A DNA stretch of 64,000 bases from an uncultured Acetatifactor sp. (GTDB taxonomy: Bacteria > Bacillota > Clostridia > Lachnospirales > Lachnospiraceae). The translations under genes were made by a program, and so were the position numbers. Shown in pieces: positions 60,862 through 64,000 of this stretch. The notes beneath the pieces are model-generated. The model did not search any database, was not told the DNA's origin, and saw only the letters and a program-made list of their open reading frames with translations. Each line of letters opens with the position of its first letter. Within the stretch, counting starts at the first letter, position 1. Where the stretch lies: the NCBI GenBank assembly GCA_947627535.1, contig CANQWM010000001.1, forward strand, positions 124,001 through 188,000. Reading direction: 5' to 3'.

Positions 60862-61203
60862 ATGAGACGAGGAGATGTATATTACGCAGATCTAAGGCCG
60901 GTCATCGGCTCGGAGCAGGGGGGCGTCAGGCCCGTGCTGATCGTACAGAACGACGTGGGAAACAGACACAGCCCGACGGTGATCTGCGCCGCTATTACCT
61001 CCAAGATGAACAAGGCGAAGCTGCCTACCCATATAGAGTTAAATTCGGCGCTCTACGACATGGATAAGGATTCCGTGGTGCTTCTGGAGCAGCTGCGCAC
61101 CATAGACAAGACGCGGCTGAAAGACAAGGTGTGCCATCTTGACGGCGAGATCATGCGAAAGGTAGACCGTGCGCTGATGATCAGCCTGGAGCTGGATACA
61201 TAA
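60862..61203 (+). CDS. mazF: MazF/PemK (NdoA-type) endoribonuclease toxin
   Basis: [52 protein letters not shown]. Confidence 0.94.
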   Translation: MRRGDVYYADLRPVIGSEQGGVRPVLIVQNDVGNRHSPTVICAAITSKMNKAKLPTHIELNSALYDMDKDSVVLLEQLRTIDKTRLKDKVCHLDGEIMRKVDRALMISLELDT

Positions 61204-61217
61204 GATCCGAGCGGTTC

Positions 61218-61246
61218 TTGACGAACGGGCCGCAAGATGGTATAGT
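61218..61246 (+). promoter_or_regulatory. Candidate promoter for CNNM/CBS gene
   Basis: TTGACG-17 nt-TATAGT. Confidence 0.6.
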
Positions 61247-61302
61247 TAGGATAATGCTCTGCGAAAAGCGGAAAAAATGACTTTGGAGGAAGAAATTTTC
61301 CT

Positions 61303-62709
61303 ATGGATGACGGCGGGCCTACGGCCAGTATGATCTTGTACGTGGTTCTATTGTTGATCGATGTATTTTTTTACGGGTTCAGCGCTGCCCTGGACGCTCT
61401 GAATGAGAAGGAGGTCGCCCGCAGGGCCGACGAAGACAAGGATAAGAGGTCCCTGCGGCTTCGGAGGATGCTGAACAACCCCACGGATTTTCTCAATACC
61501 TCCCAGCTTGTGACGATGCTCGTAAATGTGACCATCGGCGCGGTGAATCTTGGTATCCTGCTGCGGGCCGTCCAACGGGCGCTTGCGGCGCTGGCGCGGC
61601 GGCAGGCGGATGCGGAATGGATTTCCCGGGCGCTGGTTGTGACGGCCGCGGTACTCTCCACCGTACTGCTTCTGTACATAACGCTGACCCTGGGTGTGCT
61701 GCTGCCGAGGAAGATCGCGGCAAGGGTCCCGGAGAAATGGGCTTACGCCTGCGTGACGCCGGTGCTTCTTGTCACCAGGCTTCTCTATCCCTTTACCGCG
61801 CTTGCGTCCGTGACTTCCAACGGGATTTTACGGCTGTTCGGGGCAAATGTCAGCGCGGACGCGGGAGATGTCACCGAGGAAGAGATTATCAGCATGATCA
61901 ACGAGGGACATGAGCAGGGTGTGATTCAGGCCAGCGAGGCGGAGATGATTTCCAACATCTTTGAGTTCGGTGACAAGGAAGCCCAGGATATCATGACCCA
62001 TCGGAACAATATCGTGGGAATAGACGCGGGAATGACGTTAAGGGACGCAGTGGGGGTCATGCTGGACGGGACCAACAGCCGCTATCCGGTCTTTGAGGAG
62101 AATCTGGACCACATCATCGGTATTCTGCACTTTAAGGATGCCATGCGTTACTATGGGGACGAATCCAGAATGAACCGGCCGCTGCGGGAGCAGGAGGGGC
62201 TTTTGCGGGAGCCTGTCTTTGTGCCGAAGACCAAAAATATCGACGAACTGTTCCGTGAGATGCAGGCCGGAAAGCTGCAGATGGTGATCGTTGTGGATGA
62301 ATACGGCCAGACGGACGGCCTTGTCGCCATGGAGGACATTCTGGAGGAGATCGTCGGCAATATCCTGGATGAGTATGACGAGGACAGCGAACCCCTGATC
62401 GAGGAGAAGGGGGAGGACGTTTATGTGGCGGAGGGAATGACGCGCCTGGAGGAACTGGAGGATCAGTTCGGCATCTCTTTTGAAAACGAGGAGTTCGAGA
62501 CGCTGAACGGGTTTCTGATTTCCAGACTCGACAGGATCCCGGAGCCGGACGAGCAGTTTGACGTTGACTATGGAGGATACAATTTTAAGATCCTGAAGGT
62601 GGAGAATAAGATGATCCAGCAGGTGCAGGTGACGAAGCTGCCCGGGGAACCGCAGGACGGGGACGGGGGCCGGAAGGAATCCGCCCTTGAAGAAACCGGC
62701 CAGAAATGA
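61303..62709 (+). CDS. Hemolysin/CorC-like CNNM-CBS domain membrane protein
   Basis: N-terminal TM domain, EEEIISMINEGHEQGVI, CBS pair, IVVDEYGQTDGLVAMEDILEEIVGNI. Confidence 0.92.
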   Translation: MDDGGPTASMILYVVLLLIDVFFYGFSAALDALNEKEVARRADEDKDKRSLRLRRMLNNPTDFLNTSQLVTMLVNVTIGAVNLGILLRAVQRALAALARRQADAEWISRALVVTAAVLSTVLLLYITLTLGVLLPRKIAARVPEKWAYACVTPVLLVTRLLYPFTALASVTSNGILRLFGANVSADAGDVTEEEIISMINEGHEQGVIQASEAEMISNIFEFGDKEAQDIMTHRNNIVGIDAGMTLRDAVGVMLDGTNSRYPVFEENLDHIIGILHFKDAMRYYGDESRMNRPLREQEGLLREPVFVPKTKNIDELFREMQAGKLQMVIVVDEYGQTDGLVAMEDILEEIVGNILDEYDEDSEPLIEEKGEDVYVAEGMTRLEELEDQFGISFENEEFETLNGFLISRLDRIPEPDEQFDVDYGGYNFKILKVENKMIQQVQVTKLPGEPQDGDGGRKESALEETGQK

Positions 62710-62758
62710 TATGATAAAAGCTGCAAAAAGCAGACGTTAAAAACAGGGAGGACACATC

Positions 62759-63487
62759 ATGTCAGGACATTCCAAATTTGCGAACATAAAGCATAAAAAA
62801 GAGAAAAACGACGCGGCAAAGGGCAAGATCTTTACCATTATCGGCCGTGAGATCGCGGTGGCGGTCAAGGAGGGAGGCCCGGACCCGAACAATAACTTTA
62901 AGCTGGCCACTGTCATCGCCAAGGCGAAAGCCAACAATATGCCCAACGATACCATCGAGCGCGGGATCAAAAAGGCGGCCGGAGACGTGGGAAACGTAAA
63001 CTATGAGTATGTGACCTATGAGGGCTATGGCCCCAACGGCATCGCCATTATCGTAGACGCTCTCACCGACAACAAGAACCGGACGGCGGCAAACATCAGA
63101 AGCGCATTTACGAAGGGACAGGGAAATGTGGGAACGCCCGGATGCGTTTCCTTCATGTTTGACAAAAAGGGACAGATCATCATCGACAAGGAAGAGTGTG
63201 AGCTTGAGGCGGACGATCTGATGATGACGGCGCTGGATGCGGGCGCCGAGGATTTCAGCGAGGAAGAGGACAGCTATGAGGTGCTGACGGATCCCGACGG
63301 CTTTGAGGAGGTGCGCAGGGCGCTGGAGGAAGCGGACATCCCCATGCTCAGCGCGGAGGTTACCATGATACCCCAGAATTATGTGGAGCTGACGGATGAG
63401 ACCGCGGTAAAGAATCTGCAGAGGATCCTTGATATCCTGGAGGAGGACGACGACGTTCAGGCCGTGTATCATAACTGGGACGAGTAA
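62759..63487 (+). CDS. YebC/PmpR family protein
   Basis: [40 protein letters not shown]. Confidence 0.96.
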   Translation: MSGHSKFANIKHKKEKNDAAKGKIFTIIGREIAVAVKEGGPDPNNNFKLATVIAKAKANNMPNDTIERGIKKAAGDVGNVNYEYVTYEGYGPNGIAIIVDALTDNKNRTAANIRSAFTKGQGNVGTPGCVSFMFDKKGQIIIDKEECELEADDLMMTALDAGAEDFSEEEDSYEVLTDPDGFEEVRRALEEADIPMLSAEVTMIPQNYVELTDETAVKNLQRILDILEEDDDVQAVYHNWDE

Positions 63488-63502
63488 GGGAAGGAAAGAG
63501 CA

Positions 63503-64000
63503 ATGGACAAGCTTGCGATTGTGGTGCCCTGCTATAACGAGGAGGAAGTATTAAAGATTGCCTCCCAGGCCCTCCGGGAGGTCCTCGGGGATCTGGCGGG
63601 CAAGGGGAAAATATCGGAGGAGAGCTTTATCCTGTTTGTAGACGACGGAAGCCGGGACCGTACCTGGGAGCTGATCGAGGAGGAGCATGCCGCTTATCCT
63701 GACCGGGTGTGCGGCGTAAAGCTTGCGGGCAATGTGGGGCATCAGTTCGCGCTGACGGCGGGACTGCTGACGGCGAAGGACATGTGCGACGTAACGGTTT
63801 CCATCGATGCGGATCTGCAGGATGACGTGGCCGTTATCGAAGAGATGATCGACAAGTTCCACGCAGGCTGTGACATCGTTTACGGCGTGAGAAGGGAACG
63901 AAAGACGGATACCTTTTTCAAGCGGACCACGGCGCAGGCCTTCTATAAGCTGATGAGCCTTATGGGTGTAAAGACGGTTTATAATCATGCCGATTTCAGG
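63503..64000 (+). CDS. Glycosyltransferase family 2 (3'-truncated by window edge)
   Basis: MDKLAIVVPCYNEEEVL..., FVDDGSRDRTWELI, VSIDADLQDD; open to window end so absent from the ORF track. Confidence 0.9.
   Translation, partial: MDKLAIVVPCYNEEEVLKIASQALREVLGDLAGKGKISEESFILFVDDGSRDRTWELIEEEHAAYPDRVCGVKLAGNVGHQFALTAGLLTAKDMCDVTVSIDADLQDDVAVIEEMIDKFHAGCDIVYGVRRERKTDTFFKRTTAQAFYKLMSLMGVKTVYNHADFR

Overview
64 kb window from a moderately GC-rich Firmicute, most likely Lachnospiraceae/Clostridia (inferred from gene content, T-box leaders, spacing of SD and promoter motifs). Most of it is core genome: a complete trp operon (trpE-trpGD fusion-trpC-trpF-trpB-trpA) behind a Trp T-box, deoC, pepP-like peptidase, pckA, a GH43 enzyme plus esterase, a probable 6S RNA gene, SpoIID/LytB and YihY proteins, a Phe T-box with pheST, M18 aminopeptidase, queA, vanZ-like, tyrA, an EF-G paralog, leuS with an unusual leader, a Cys/Gly/Asn-rich small protein locus, class B sortase plus two BspA-type LRR surface proteins and a subtilase, a GH63/trehalase-like protein, a putative Re-citrate synthase/GntR/isocitrate dehydrogenase operon, ABC-F, rex, nnr, mazF, a CBS/CNNM protein, yebC and a glycosyltransferase cut by the window end. 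The most accessory-looking segment is about 12.3-15.4 kb: an AT-rich patch with a hydrolase and an XRE regulator, and a 21-bp tandem repeat array that abuts a predicted promoter for an Rpn-type PD-(D/E)XK nuclease/transposase. The strongest regulatory prediction is a 32-bp near-perfect palindrome (15/16 pairs) covering the spacer and -10 of the putative citrate synthase promoter, two genes upstream of which the same operon encodes an FCD-type GntR regulator. I found no CRISPR array, rRNA, tRNA or prophage. All calls come from reading the sequence and the supplied ORF track; no database search was run.
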